Shown here: positions 26,779 to 38,600 of the stretch, piece by piece
Layout of the letters: each line of letters starts with the position of its first letter
How positions within the stretch are numbered: position 1 is the first letter of the stretch
From: Trichoplusia ni
Lineage: Eukaryota; Arthropoda; Insecta; Lepidoptera; Noctuidae
NCBI RefSeq assembly: GCF_003590095.1
Contig: NC_039480.1
Location: 7,107,328-7,171,327 of the forward strand
Length of the DNA stretch: 64,000 bases
Direction of reading: 5' to 3'
Position numbers and translations under genes: made by a program
The notes under the pieces: model-generated
What the model was told of the DNA's origin: nothing
Databases searched by the model: none
The model's input: only the letters and a program-made list of their open reading frames with translations

Positions 26779-26991
26779 TTATTCTTTCCAAATTTCGCGG
26801 CACACGCCGTCTGGGCCCATTTCATGCCCTGGGGGACAGTTTGGCGGGACTACCACGACGTTCCTCATTGTGACCTCGGGTCGCGGTGCTTCAACGTCGT
26901 TGGTGTCACCACCCGATGTCTTGTCTTCAGCGGCTTTAGCCTTGATCTCCTCAGCCTCATCAGGGAACACGATGCGACTTGAGTCTGCCAT
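26779..26991 (-). CDS. Small peptide with CxxG...GxCRE motif, member A (70 residues)
   Basis: The family was not recognised. The coding exon is 26779-26995 with an acceptor (acatttcag) just upstream of ATG. A likely non-coding first exon at 28434-28512 has a GTGAGT donor, a TATA box and an initiator. The peptide starts MADSSRIVFPDEAEE, is acidic and Lys/Glu-rich in the middle, and ends with NVVVVPPNCPPGHEMGP then DGVCREIWKE. The two cysteines could form one disulphide. The end closely resembles genes B (32893-34538) and C (50940-51603). Unlike them it shows no signal peptide in the visible transcript; a missed middle exon could supply one, since the exon frame would then read through IMADSS, a plausible cleavage region. 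AATAAA overlaps the stop codon. Confidence 0.6.
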   Translation of the reverse strand: MADSSRIVFPDEAEEIKAKAAEDKTSGGDTNDVEAPRPEVTMRNVVVVPPNCPPGHEMGPDGVCREIWKE

Positions 26992-27499
26992 TATTCTGAA
27001 ATGTAAAGGAAAGTTATTAAAAACAGTTCTGTAATCTATTATCTCTTATATCTAATGGTTTTAGACCACACGTTTGGAATATACATGTTTATTTTATCCA
27101 GGCATTTGGTTTATACTAGAACTAATAACATCCATCTGGTTCTAATGTAAACCACCTACACTCAAATTTGGAACAGACATCTATACCGAGAAAGAACTAT
27201 GAAAATAGCCTAGTTCAAAGTTTTGAAATACAGCCAGACATCTGACAGGATAAAGTCAAATGAATTCATGCTAACTACTAATATAGCGTCCTCAAAAATA
27301 ATATGCATTATAATATGGTACCTACCTATTCAATATTTATCATGCACTAATGAGTCAGTAAGGTAAATTACTTTCTTTAGGTATGGAAATAACATAAACC
27401 CTCAGACTAAACGTCAGTAAAACCTGTAGATTAACCATATAGTTAATATTTTAACTACACACATATCTACCTAATGCCGAGAAAAGTACATCATTATGC

Positions 27500-27665
27500 T
27501 AGAGTTTTCCCAATTATATTTGGGCCAGACAAACTGGAAGTACCAATGTTTTAAAAGGAGTGACTGCCTATTTAATCTCCTCAACGTAGTTACCTAGGCC
27601 ACACGATAACCCTTATTAAGACGGGTTGTCAGACTTTCTAACTTCTAGCTGCAAACACGAACATA
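27500..27665 (+). repeat. Interspersed repeat, family 4, copy 1
   Basis: ttttcccaattatatttggg, ggagtgactgcctatttaat and acacgataacccttattaag are blocks of a repeat I know as common in Lepidoptera. A second copy is at 29765-29895. This copy lies in the intron of small-peptide gene A. Confidence 0.6.
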
Positions 27666-28433
27666 ATACCATTACATTACACCATTGATATATTTTTGTA
27701 ACAAAAAATACATACATACAACGGACTTCAAGTAAAAACTACTGAACTATACTTAATGACTCCATTATGAGCCCAAATTACAGCTATTTCTATAAATAAA
27801 TCAACGAAATCGGTTCATCCAGTAATGAGGTAACACAAAACAGATATAATGCGAACATCCTTTTTTAAAGTCGATTGAAAAGCAAAACAATATGTAAACA
27901 AAACTCTATGCAAAGTTAAGTATTTATAGAGTACCTAAAGATATAATACTACAAGATGCTTCTGTGGTCACGATCTCGACCTACGAAGGCTGGCCTTGAA
28001 CGAGAGCATCGCAGGTGCACCATAACTTATACTATCAATAGGCAAATGCTTGGATACTTGGTAAGTAATTAACATTGTTATTAGTAAATGAGTTTTCCTC
28101 AAACATCATTATATCATTACAGCTGCTATTCAATCGCGCATACGGATTATGTAAATAACCGGTAATTTTAGTTTCCATCTTTAATGTTTTTTGAGGAAGA
28201 ATTGCAACAACAAAAACTGTCCTTATTATTCCACGAAATAGAAAAATATTAGATAAATAGAAAAAAGGCCTATACTTAGATCCAAAATTGATCACAATAT
28301 TGAATATAAAAAAGTACAACAAAATAAAAAAATAACAAAGTTTAAAAAAAACACACAAATCAATCAATATTTTTTAAACCGCTACGTAATTTATGTTTTT
28401 AAAAAAGGTTGTAAATATATAGGGCATACTCAC

Positions 28434-28512
28434 GTAGTATCGAACTTGAAATGTTAGGAAAAATCCAATAGAATATCGCACACGCGTATGTGTTGAATTG
28501 CGGGAGTAGACT
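28434..28512 (-). other. Probable non-coding first exon of small-peptide gene A
   Basis: On the minus strand this segment runs from an initiator-like TCAGT (28510-28514) to a strong donor tac/gtgagt at 28433/28434. It has no ATG. Joining it to the acceptor at 26996 gives MADSSRIV as the first start. Confidence 0.4.
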
Positions 28513-28544
28513 GATGTCTGATGCGGCATCCAAGGTGTTTTATA
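28510..28544 (-). promoter_or_regulatory. TATA box plus initiator for small-peptide gene A
   Basis: Read on the minus strand, TATAAAA (28538-28544) is followed about 30 bases later by TCAGT (28510-28514), the standard arthropod core-promoter spacing. Confidence 0.5.
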
Positions 28545-29462
28545 CCACTATTCTCTAGAGCTTTATCAAACGGACTTACTTGTCAGAAACGATATGACTC
28601 ATAGATATAACGTACACACCTACATACAAAATGCAAGGGTTTTTTGAAACTGGACTACCTGTGTATACGTACGTCAACTAACAGTTATCTTTAAGTTCCT
28701 GTATACTCGTCTAGAGTCGAGACAGACAGACGGATATGATAAATAAATAAAATATAGGTAGGTACTTACGTAGATGTATAATATATTCATATACTTCGTA
28801 TTAAAAAATCTTGGTGTCTGAAAAAACAATTGGAGCACCGATTTTCTCTTTAAAAACAAAGTTAAGAAGGTTTCGCTTCTTTTGAAATATATAAAATATT
28901 TAGCTGTTTATTACTATTGGTTAAGCAAAAGTATTAACACAGTGTGTCTTTTATGATTATAGTATACGTAGTTAGTACACTAATACGATATTTCTTGAGT
29001 ATTTATGTAAATTATACATTAAGTAAAATGAGTACTGATACTGGTGTTTAGGTAAAGTGTAATGCTAGCTGCCCCAGAAACGTTGTTTTGACATACAATT
29101 AAGTAGTTTAGAATAAAAAATTAAGGGTGTTATGAAAAATTCCCAGACCTACCGCATATGTACACAAAATTTCGAAAAAATCGGTAGAGCCATTTTGGAG
29201 TTCAATTTCGTACAACGTTGCTCGAGAATTTTATATACTAGATTTTTCAGTACATTACTATAAATGTTTCAGTTTGAATTCATACCAATCAAGAGCATAA
29301 TCAATTTGCAGAATGAAATGTAAAGGTACAGTATTTTTAGGGTACTACTAGCAACTAAAACTCTTGTAGTAAAATTAACTTCATATTCTTCTTAGTTTAT
29401 TGCACAAGAAGTTTATATGTATATTCTATCCATAAGGAATGCTCGTTAACTTAAATCCCTAG
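28545..29462. other. Non-coding AT-rich stretch
   Basis: I see no gene or recognised repeat between the promoter of gene A and the LINE fragment. Confidence 0.5.
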
Positions 29463-29756
29463 TTAAGTAACACATTTAACTCTCTGAATAGGTTCGCAGC
29501 TACCATTGACAAGGTTATCGCGAATGCCATAAAAAGTATGAGCGTATAATGGTATAGGATTTTCTTTTACTGGTAAATAGGGTATTAGTTTAATGTTGTA
29601 TTGTGTTTTATCCGCATTTATTATTATTCCGTTATCATGAGACCACTTAAAGACGGCGTCCACGTTTTGCAGAACGAGTCTCCACTGTCTTGAAAGTAGT
29701 TGCAAGATACACAGCCCTATGGTAGCGTGCATATACACTGAACAATGTTGTAGCAC
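29463..29756 (-). pseudogene. LINE reverse-transcriptase fragment (dead)
   Basis: A 97-residue minus-strand frame contains VLQNVDAVFKWSHDNGI and INADKTQYN. This matches the segment of non-LTR reverse transcriptases where a helix with W.. ..G is followed by the N..KT motif. The rest of the element is not readable, so it is a truncated relic. The exact clade cannot be told from this length. Confidence 0.6.
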
Positions 29757-29764
29757 TTACATCA

Positions 29765-29895
29765 TCATCCTAGCCTTTTCCCAACTATTTTTGGGTCGGC
29801 TTTTAGCCAAAGCGGGTGAAGGTAAGTGCCAGTGTTTTACAAGGAACCACCTGGGCAGCACGATACCCTTTATCAGACTTTCTAGCTTCTTATCG
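29765..29895 (+). repeat. Interspersed repeat, family 4, copy 2
   Basis: It starts catcatcctagccttttccc, continues tttttgggtcggcttttagc and ends around gcagcacgatacccttta and cagactttctagcttctta. It matches the copy at 27500-27665. Confidence 0.65.
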
Positions 29896-29899
29896 AAAC

Positions 29900-31650
29900 G
29901 ACTATCAAAGATGTAGGTATAAATAACAGAGGACCCATTTATGCAGTTATAGCTTAGCCACGAGCTAACACATTGAAAAATAAAAATAAATTGTACTTAG
30001 TTTAAATAAAGAAAATTTTAAATATATTTATGAGACAAAAAAACAACCTCGAAGAATATTGTTATTGTTGAACTTTAAATTACTTGTCCAAAAGAGGACA
30101 TATATTTTGCTTTACTCCGACTATTAACAATGCTTACATAAAGGGGCCCAACCTTGAACGAGAGCAATAACATCATGCTGGTGAAAAAAACAGCATTACC
30201 AACGAGTAGCGTGATTACTATGACCTTAGAACCAATAACTTTATTATAATATGAACATTAGATACTTAACTACGATGTGGTCTGGTCTAAACGCCGGGAT
30301 GTCACGTTTAAGGAGGCACAAAATATGGCTACCTGTATCCAAAGAGGTATGTAAGACTCAATAGCTTTTGCCAGAGGGGCTTAACACCATGTCTGCAGCA
30401 CCGAACTCGAAGATAACTGTTCTTTTTATTTAACCCACTATGTGACACTTTGGGCCTTGACTCAGATGAAGGACACAGTCTGTGCCCCACTACTGCGCAA
30501 AGGCGTCCACAAATTCTTCCACGAAGTTCTATCCTCACATGCAACCAGCCTTCGTGGTAAGAACAAGGCAAGGAAAAAGGCAACTGCTATGAAAATTTCA
30601 TGCTTTAGAAATAGCTGGACGTAACTACTAGATAGCCTATCATAATGTCTAAGTAAGGCAAGACGATTACTGTTGACAAATAGGCTGCTGTAGTTGTATA
30701 GCGAAGACATAAGCGAGACAGGACATGAGTTTTATCTCCCTCGTAGGAAGTCCTCCCTACTTTAGAAGAAGGTGGTAGAGTCCAAGTCTTTAAGTTCCAG
30801 TAGGCTTGCCAGCATCTCTTAAAGTAATAATTGTACATAAGAGTGAGATGCTGCTCTACGCTGTGTAGTGCGCTATCACGTTTCCCCAGAAATCAGAATA
30901 TAACAATAAGAAGTGACGGTCTATTATGTTTCTTTAATCGTTTCGCTAAACCATATTGCTTACGTATTTGTAAACTAAGTCACTTATTCTCGGACAGGTT
31001 AGCTTAAGACAAAATTACTTCAACAATCAGTCTTCTATAACGAAGAATGTCAAATGTCAGAAAATTCATTTCCGTTGCTTAAAATGACAAAATTAATTAT
31101 GAAATTAAATGCAATTATCCTTCCGGCTGTTGACATTTCATTTCTACCATTTGTCATAACCGTAATCGCGAATATCTATTAAGTGTATGTAAGTATTCTG
31201 TTTTTAATGACATTAATTAGTTGAAAATGATTAAAGAATCGAACATTGCAATTTCGCATCAAATGAGTCACTTATCACTTTTAATCTTATCATACTTCTC
31301 TGTGATAATGACATGGGATTTTTCGTAATTATTGTGACAAGTGACAATCAAGTCCAATTGGAAAGTTTTATAGAAAGCGCCTTAGAGAGTAGTTGAGCTT
31401 TGCTGGCTTTAATGATTGATAAGAGCAGGTTTATTGTGGTATGTTTTCTACAAATATCGATTTAAGGAGCTAGTTCATTCAATAAAATTAATGGAATGTT
31501 ACCCACGTCTATTAATAAAGTGTACCTAAGTATAAATTAAAGCATTTCTTTCAAATCCATTTTGATTAATGGTCAACAAAAACCAAGCTAGTAAAATCAT
31601 CATTATAGGGTAAATAGCAGCTGGTACCCAAAATTTAAGGTGACTTCCGA
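29900..31650. other. Repeat-rich non-coding stretch
   Basis: No functional gene is seen. A repeat block lies on the minus strand near 30845-30885 (gatagcgcactacacagcg when reversed); similar blocks lie at 53100-53140 and 37430-37465. Overlapping 60-84 residue frames at 30329-30838 lack any recognised domain. Confidence 0.45.
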
Positions 31651-31654
31651 TTTA

Positions 31655-31765
31655 CCGAGAAACTCGTGAGGACAGATCACCCATGCACGGACCGACGGCA
31701 TCAAGTGTAGCTTGCCCTATAGCTATGAACGACCTTGTGCAGTTGTACTTTAGCCATGGTAACAA
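31655..31765 (+). repeat. Interspersed repeat, family 2, copy 2
   Basis: cgtgaggacagatcacccat, acggaccgacggcatcaag and ttgtgcagttgtactttagc follow the same block order as the copy at 6160-6310. Confidence 0.5.
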
Positions 31766-31769
31766 AGAT

Positions 31770-32770
31770 ACAAAATTCGGGGATGTTTTAGCTTTTCTAA
31801 CATATTCTAATTCTGTATAAATAGCGGCTAACATAAACATCAGCATTTGGTTAGAGCAAATACGTATTTATTGGAATTCCGATAGCAAATGAAGTTTGTT
31901 TGCATAACGATAATTTTGCGACGCAATATTTAAGGGCGTCGCGATCGCGTCGTGACAAACGGTTTTTTATGCATTAAAGAGACAAATAGAACGTGTGTAT
32001 GACGTAAGTACATGAGTTTCCGCTGGCGATGTAAATATTTCAATGACGTGGTTTCTGACGACGGTTTTTTTTTATAAAGAAATGTTGTTATATACATGAC
32101 AAAAAACCTAAAGGAAATAAAATTCAATAATATTACAATAATGCATTATAGAATTTGTCTCTTCATATGCATATGCATTTATAAACCTACACGAGTTTGT
32201 ATGGCGACAGTATCTAATAAATTAGGCAAATAACAAGTATATTAGCATTAAAGTACTTACCAGAACCCAGATAAACTTCTTAAAGAAATATCGAAACAAT
32301 AAAGTATTTTTTAAACAAGCTTTAAGGATTCAAGTGTTTGTCAATACAAATTAATTGAACCCAAAGGCATGTCGTTTTATAGCGGAGCTCCTTCCAGCTC
32401 CAACATAGCATCAACTTTATGTCCTCATGATATTGCATTATTATGCAATACTGTTGCATACGCCATTTCAGCTCAGATGGAAACCGGTTACCGACTTAAA
32501 TTTAACTTTCAAAATGTAGGTACCAGAAAGTGATGGCTAAAAGCTCGAAAGTAAAAATGACAAGAGACTGTTTCTTAAAGATCACAACAAAGGACACGCG
32601 TACGTAAGTATGGTGCTGTTGGTCCAAATAAAACACTACTCGAAAGCTCCATAATATTTAATATTATTTCATTATGTTAGTAATGTCAACAGTACACAAG
32701 CGTGAATTGTTTATAGGGAAAATTCAAAACAATAAATACCTATCACAAAGTTAGATGTAGCAGACAAAAA
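31770..32770. other. Non-coding stretch before small-peptide gene B
   Basis: AT-rich sequence with no recognised gene. Confidence 0.5.
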
Positions 32771-32780
32771 TTAGACTATT

Positions 32781-32786
32781 TTTATT
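32781..32786 (-). terminator. Poly(A) signal of small-peptide gene B
   Basis: AATAAA on the minus strand lies about 107 bp after the stop of gene B. Confidence 0.5.
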
Positions 32787-32892
32787 ATTACGATTTATAA
32801 GAAGTAGACTTAAAAAGCTTGGAATCAAATTCTTGAGTTAATATGAAGACTCAGGTGTTTGTCTGCCAAAATTTATCTGCCTGGATATGTGC

Positions 32893-34538
32893 TTAGGCTG
32901 CAGAATCTTCGCCTTGGATAACTTCTCGACACAATCCATCTGCGGCCATCTCCTCTCCTTCCTTGCAATTGGCTGGAACTGTTATGAAGTTTCCAAGTTC
33001 GTTCATTGGTGGCGCAGCTGCTTTTTCGGTAGCGTTTTCTGGAGTAGCGACATTGGCCGAGATCAAGCCTTTGTCAGGGTACGACGCGACTAAGTTCTGC
33101 AATTAAAACATATAATGGTAGAATAGGGGTATGCTGGTATCGAAAGTAAGCCTAAGTTGGCCCTTTTTGTTCCGAGGCCTGGCGGTAGGTGCGTCATTTA
33201 TTGCAATGGATAGCCACGCAGCTGCAAACCGCGAGAGACTTGGCTTGGTAGTCCAGGTATAGTTTGTAAGAAACACTATCCACTTCCTCCCACGAGGAGA
33301 TTAGTGTCCAATAGGATTCTCCCATCATAGCAAAGAAAAGCTTATATTGCCGTTACACTGCCAAGTCAAAAGTCCCGGCAGGTACCAATTTTGAATTCAT
33401 GTGCTTATTACAAGCTTGCTTAATTAACACTGTGAAGTAAAACAACGTGAGTTTTCTAGTACACTTGATATTCATTTCTACGTATGGTTTGGTAGACACC
33501 AAGTTGTTTGTTTATTAGCTATACGAAAAGAAGGTACAAAAATATTTATTATTTAATACGCAAAAGCGCTGCGAAGCGGCTAGTATTTAAATCACAAATC
33601 TAGTTTTCAATCTAGCAATGAGCATAATTTATACCAGTGTACCAGTATGAAATGCATTGGAAGTTGTTTAAAGTGTCGTAAATAAGGAAAATTGCTTTTT
33701 TTATGTAAATAATTATTTTTTTTAAACGAGAAAAGAAAAGAATTTCATATATGTGTCGCGGGGAGTTTCATAAACATGCAAGTCACATGCACAAATACAC
33801 CTAGACTCAGGACTAGCATTCGTGGATCACCAGACTCTTGCCCTACGCGGGGGTCGACCCGCGACACGTCGAGTGTTGTGGGTATAGCTTGGTAACCTCA
33901 ACAACTCGACTATCCGTGCATCTGATGGTGGATTGGTGTTATTTGTTAACATAATTGAATACTTTTAAAACCTGAATTACTAATACCACCGTCTCTATAT
34001 TTCATCATGTCTTCGGTGAACATATCGCCATAACATGTACGCAATGTTACGTTGATCAAACAATCGTAACCAATATTCAGTTCTATGTTTAACTATTCGA
34101 GGTGACATCGTTTGCAGCCAAACAAATTCTCTTGTCCATATTTATTCGCATGCTCTTCACATGAATACTTGTGCCTCACATGCGTTGTTGACAATCTCGT
34201 TGTATGAAGATACTTTTGGCGGCAAAGTGCGTCCATCATTATCTAACAATTTTGACAGCTCTCGTTGTCATGTCAATGTTTGGAATGCGTTTGAGCTTGA
34301 CAAGATTTATAAAACGACATGAACAACAATTGTCAAAAATTTTAAAGGAGTCCTGGGAATTTATAATAAACTTAAAAACATTAATATCTACAATATGGTT
34401 CATGTTCCTGTATTACTCGTTTAGTGATTTTGAAATGCAAAGAAGTATTAGTTTGGAAAAAGTAAGTAGAAATAAGCGGATACTCACGAATATAATGAAT
34501 AAAATAAAAGTGACGCAGACGAACTTTTGTTCTACCAT
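32893..34538 (-). CDS. Small secreted peptide with CxxG...GxCRE motif, member B (84 residues, two exons)
   Basis: Exon 1 is 34488-34538 and exon 2 is 32893-33096, joined in phase 0 between a GTGAGT donor and a tttaattgcag acceptor. Exon 1 gives MVEQKFVCVTFILFIIF; with NLVAS from exon 2 this makes a clear signal peptide, cleaved probably after VAS. The mature peptide is acidic and ends NFITVPANCKEGEEMAADG, LCREVIQGEDSAA. It has two cysteines separated by 14 residues. The C-terminal block aligns with genes A and C. The function is unknown; a secreted single-disulphide peptide is what the sequence supports. The 1.4-kb intron holds a reversed SINE. Confidence 0.72.
33755..33935 (-). repeat. tRNA-like SINE, family 1, copy 4 (reversed)
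   Basis: gggtcgacccgcgacac is the reversed B-box block, and catgcaagtcacatgcacaa is the reversed body. It lies within the intron of small-peptide gene B. Confidence 0.65.
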
Positions 34539-35530
34539 CTTGGTTGGTTTTTGATTTCGTAATTTGTATAAGCAGTGTTCCACGTTTGATCTCCCGCAGA
34601 TAAATGGTACAGAAGTGGTGTCAAATGCAAGAAATACTGCACTCAGACATAACTCACCCGAGTAAGTGGCTATTGTTGTGCAATCTTTAAGATAGTGATT
34701 TATGAATGGTGAAACAGATGTCACACATATTGTTGTATTTCATGATCGTACAGTTTTCCTTAATAGTGTTGCTCATCTTTAATGATAAGAAGTCCTTCCA
34801 GTGGAATACCTAGTATTGTTAAACACAATAATAAATATTGAGTCAGTCAGATATTATCGATAAGATATTGAACCATGTTGAGAATAACAAAATTGATTTA
34901 GAAGCTAATATGTAGTGGTTTCTAATCGATAGCATTGTGGTTGAGCTCATAACATAGAAAACATATCAGAAATTTACAATATTAATTGAATAATTAATAC
35001 AATGAATCTTTCGCAGCATTTTCCTGCCACAAAGACGAAGATTCCGACCTGCAGGGAACATATTTGAACAATATTATATAACGATAAAACCGAAATTGTA
35101 CAGGAGCAGCTCTCTGTCTGATCTCACCGCACATTCTAGTGATTTCAGTGAGTGACCATTCGTTAGTATTCATTTCTCTAGTTATGATTACTTGACGCGC
35201 AAGTTGATAAGATTGTAGCTGCAATAAAGGAAGGAATATAAGTGGCACTTAATAAAAAATACGCAGTTACGCGGGGAACACGGTTTATAGGACATTATGT
35301 ACTAGGTGTGACATTATTGTTATTTGTAAAACCCCTCATGACGTACAGCCAATTGTCAAGTAGTTAAATATCAGATAAATTATCAAGGAAACTGCTTTAG
35401 CAGCTAACCTACTTAATCTGCTTATAACCATAACGGCAACTCTTGAACAAGTTTTTGTATCCATAAATGAAAGTTATATAAGATAAGAAGTACTTATGGT
35501 TTATTAATATAATGTTGAAATTTCACTTAC
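34539..35530. promoter_or_regulatory. Shared upstream region between gene B (-) and the BTB-Kelch gene (+)
   Basis: The two genes are divergent and about 1.1 kb apart, so both promoters should lie here. A TATACAA on the minus strand at 34564-34570 lies close to the ATG of gene B. A minus-strand frame at 34994-35222, opened by an acceptor-like site, was noted but not accepted as a gene. Confidence 0.3.
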
Positions 35531-35654
35531 AGCACTAGACTATTTCAGGAATAGAGTTTTAGAGCAAAATAAAAGCAAGGAATCATATTACAATAGCGCT
35601 GGCGACGCGGTCACTAAATACTGCAGGAAACATACCGTGCAACCCGACACATTA

Positions 35655-38600
35655 ATGTCGTGGAACTTTAAAGGAAAGTAAGCAATTTTCTAGATAAAAA
35701 AAAAACATTTTAAGTAACTACAACTTTGGTATGTTTGACTTATAATAATAGTAGTAAGTATCAATAACCGTTAATTAATCTTGTAATCCAACTGTCACCA
35801 GAAAGCCAAAGAAGAAATCCGATATGTCACCCGAATCTTATGCCTCCAAGTTTGCTGTGGAATATTTAAACAATTTTCAGAGGGATCGGGATGAAATAGA
35901 TCCGAATGCTTCCTCTTGTGCAGATAATTCCAGGTTAATGAATTTTGCTAACGGAAATTTGATTTGTCGTATAACGATTGTTCTCGTTTCATTTATATTG
36001 TATTTCAGTATTGGAAGCACAGACCAGGGAATGCAAAAAGGAGCTGCCTTCCCTTTCAAATCGACCCCGAGTGGGAACCTAAAAGTCCAATCTAACCAAG
36101 TAACTACTTCATCGCACTTTTTCACTTTTCAAAGCATACATTCTTAGTGATTTTTTTCTTTATTTTGTTTACATTTTATAGGTAGTTTTTCAATCGTCCA
36201 CGGTAGGTGTTTTATTAGCTGACCCTACTCAAGCAAAGGTAAAAGTTAAATTCGAAGGTAAAGGAGGGGAACTCGAAGACGAGACGTCACAAAATTATGT
36301 TAGTATGTCTTTTTATTAATCCCCGACTATCAAACAAGAATTATAAAAATGTAGCGTCAATTTAACCTTGTATTTTCGGTGTTAAGGACAATGAAATAGA
36401 TTCTGAACCCCAACTGCAATTCGGTCCGAGAGAAACCCACGCCGCGAACGTCCAATCAAAGAAATGTCACACGACTGAAAGAAACGCGTCACAAAAACCG
36501 CTTTGTGTGAAAGATGACAAAAGTAAGGATTTAGGAAGTCTTGGATACGCGGTGGGTGAACCTATAGATTGGATGCGAGTGCAGCTTCCCAAGAAACAGG
36601 ATCTATTTCAAGAGTTTTATCGAAGGATCCATAATTACATGTGAGGATTCATTAATACTATCATGGTACAGGTAGTTGTAACAATAGTTCCATTGAACTG
36701 TGACTCAAATGTTTTGACAAATTAGATATAACGAGTAGTATTCGAGTTTTATTGAGCTTTGCCTATGATGTTGACGCACACCGGGTTATTATCGCTATCG
36801 GCCCAATATAATATTAATCTACAAAGGTGTCGCTATGAAAGCGTCTCATTCATAAATAATATGATCTAATGTTTGCTAGCAGCTTACGATAATAGAACTA
36901 CCAATGTCATACCGTGAGTAAACGCTACTCTCCGACACCTGAAGACTTCGGACTTCAAAGTGCTCATGAAAGTGATACAAACCTCTTTATTCTGTGAGTT
37001 TTATTGCCTGAAAAAGTCGAGGGCCAGAAATTTGCCTTGCGTTGTGTTTAGGAATCTAGTACTCCTATGCTATATTCCTTATCAGTAGTGTACATTATTG
37101 GTATAGGTAATATTTATGGTGTAAGTACTACAATTTGTAGTTACTCCGCCTACCGATAGCAAAATAATAAAGATAACATCGATTTCAGAAACACCGACAC
37201 TATAATTCATATCGGCGACGAAGAGTTCCACTGTCACTACATCGTGTTACAAGTTTACTCATCGTTCTTCGATATGAATCATCATAGAGAAATTGAACTC
37301 CCAATAGTAAGATTAAAAAGTACCTTAAAAATGTATAATATCTTTAATAGTATGGAGTGTACTACATAATGTGGAATACCGACAATATGAAGGCCTACCT
37401 GAAATTAAGTGACTCAATTCTGGAAGGGGGAGAGATAGCTCTACGGCATGTAGAACGCTGTCAATTCGATCACAATTTCAGCTGTCCTATCTTAACAAGT
37501 GGTCGCGTAGGCTTGTAGATTGGTTAAGATCTCAGAAATACATGGTTCATCATCGTAGACATTTTGGAGGAGGCCTTTGTTCTGCCGTGGAACTGTTAAT
37601 TGGGCTGATGTACCTTTGATGATGATGACATAATTAACTCACCTTAACACAATAAATGTTTTCAGACAAATGTGACGCCCGAAGCTTTTCAAACGATATA
37701 CGAATGGATGGTCTTTAATGGCGTGGAAAGCAACAAACTATTGAAGAGGGATAATATTTTAGATTTATTTTGTGCTGCACAGTATCTTGCTATTAAAGGT
37801 ATTAGGTACTATTAAAATAATTTTTAAATATAAATATGATGGTACTGGTCACTTATCGAATAATTTTTCAATAGATCTTGAAGATCAATGTTGGTCATTC
37901 ATCGTTAATGAAAATCTTTTCTCTGAAGATACGGCTTTCGTTTTATTTAGAGAAGCAAGGAAAAAAGGGATGACTCCGGTTATGGATTTGATGGTAAATT
38001 TGGCATTAACTGCTACTGTAAATTAGGTCTTAAGGTACCTAGGTACTTTATCAAGATACCTATTAAGACTTTATTTTGACAATGTGCCTCAAAGTAGTTA
38101 GCTGTATGTACCTAACATTGTCAAAATAAATTACCTACTTCAATTATAGATCGCATTAAATCAGAAGAGAAATCACCTCAAAATGATATTGCTTTTTCCT
38201 TCACCTACTACACCCCTTTTGCTGCTTGATCCAAAGTCGCGGGATCGCTTGCGCATGCCCTGCGTAATTCTGGTTGGCTCTAGTCTTCCTTGGAGTCCTT
38301 TTCTAAGAATGGATGCGCAGGATGAATCTTTGTCTCCATTTTGGCCTGTTAGCTGATCGAGTGACAAGGTGCCCTCCCCGCCTCCCGCTGGCCTGACCTT
38401 ATCGTGTTTTCACTGCAAAATGTTTTACAATCTATCTAATCTATCCGTTTATAGGTCCCGCGTGTAATGAGGTTTTTCCTGCCTCTAGTCGCATCAAGAG
38501 ACTTCCTAGGTTTGGATACAGAAGAGTTGATGACATTTTTAAAGTCAAACTACATTTCTGTTACAAGGTAAAATTGATGAATGGTTTCTAATGTTCTTAG

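Noticed and set aside
28035..28367. 110-residue minus-strand frame with hydrophobic start
   Set aside because: The Phe/Ile-rich start comes from A/T-rich low complexity, there is no ATG at its beginning, and no splice site links it to gene A.
34204..34554. 116-residue plus-strand frame
   Set aside because: It overlaps the signal-peptide exon of peptide gene B on the other strand and has no recognised features of its own.
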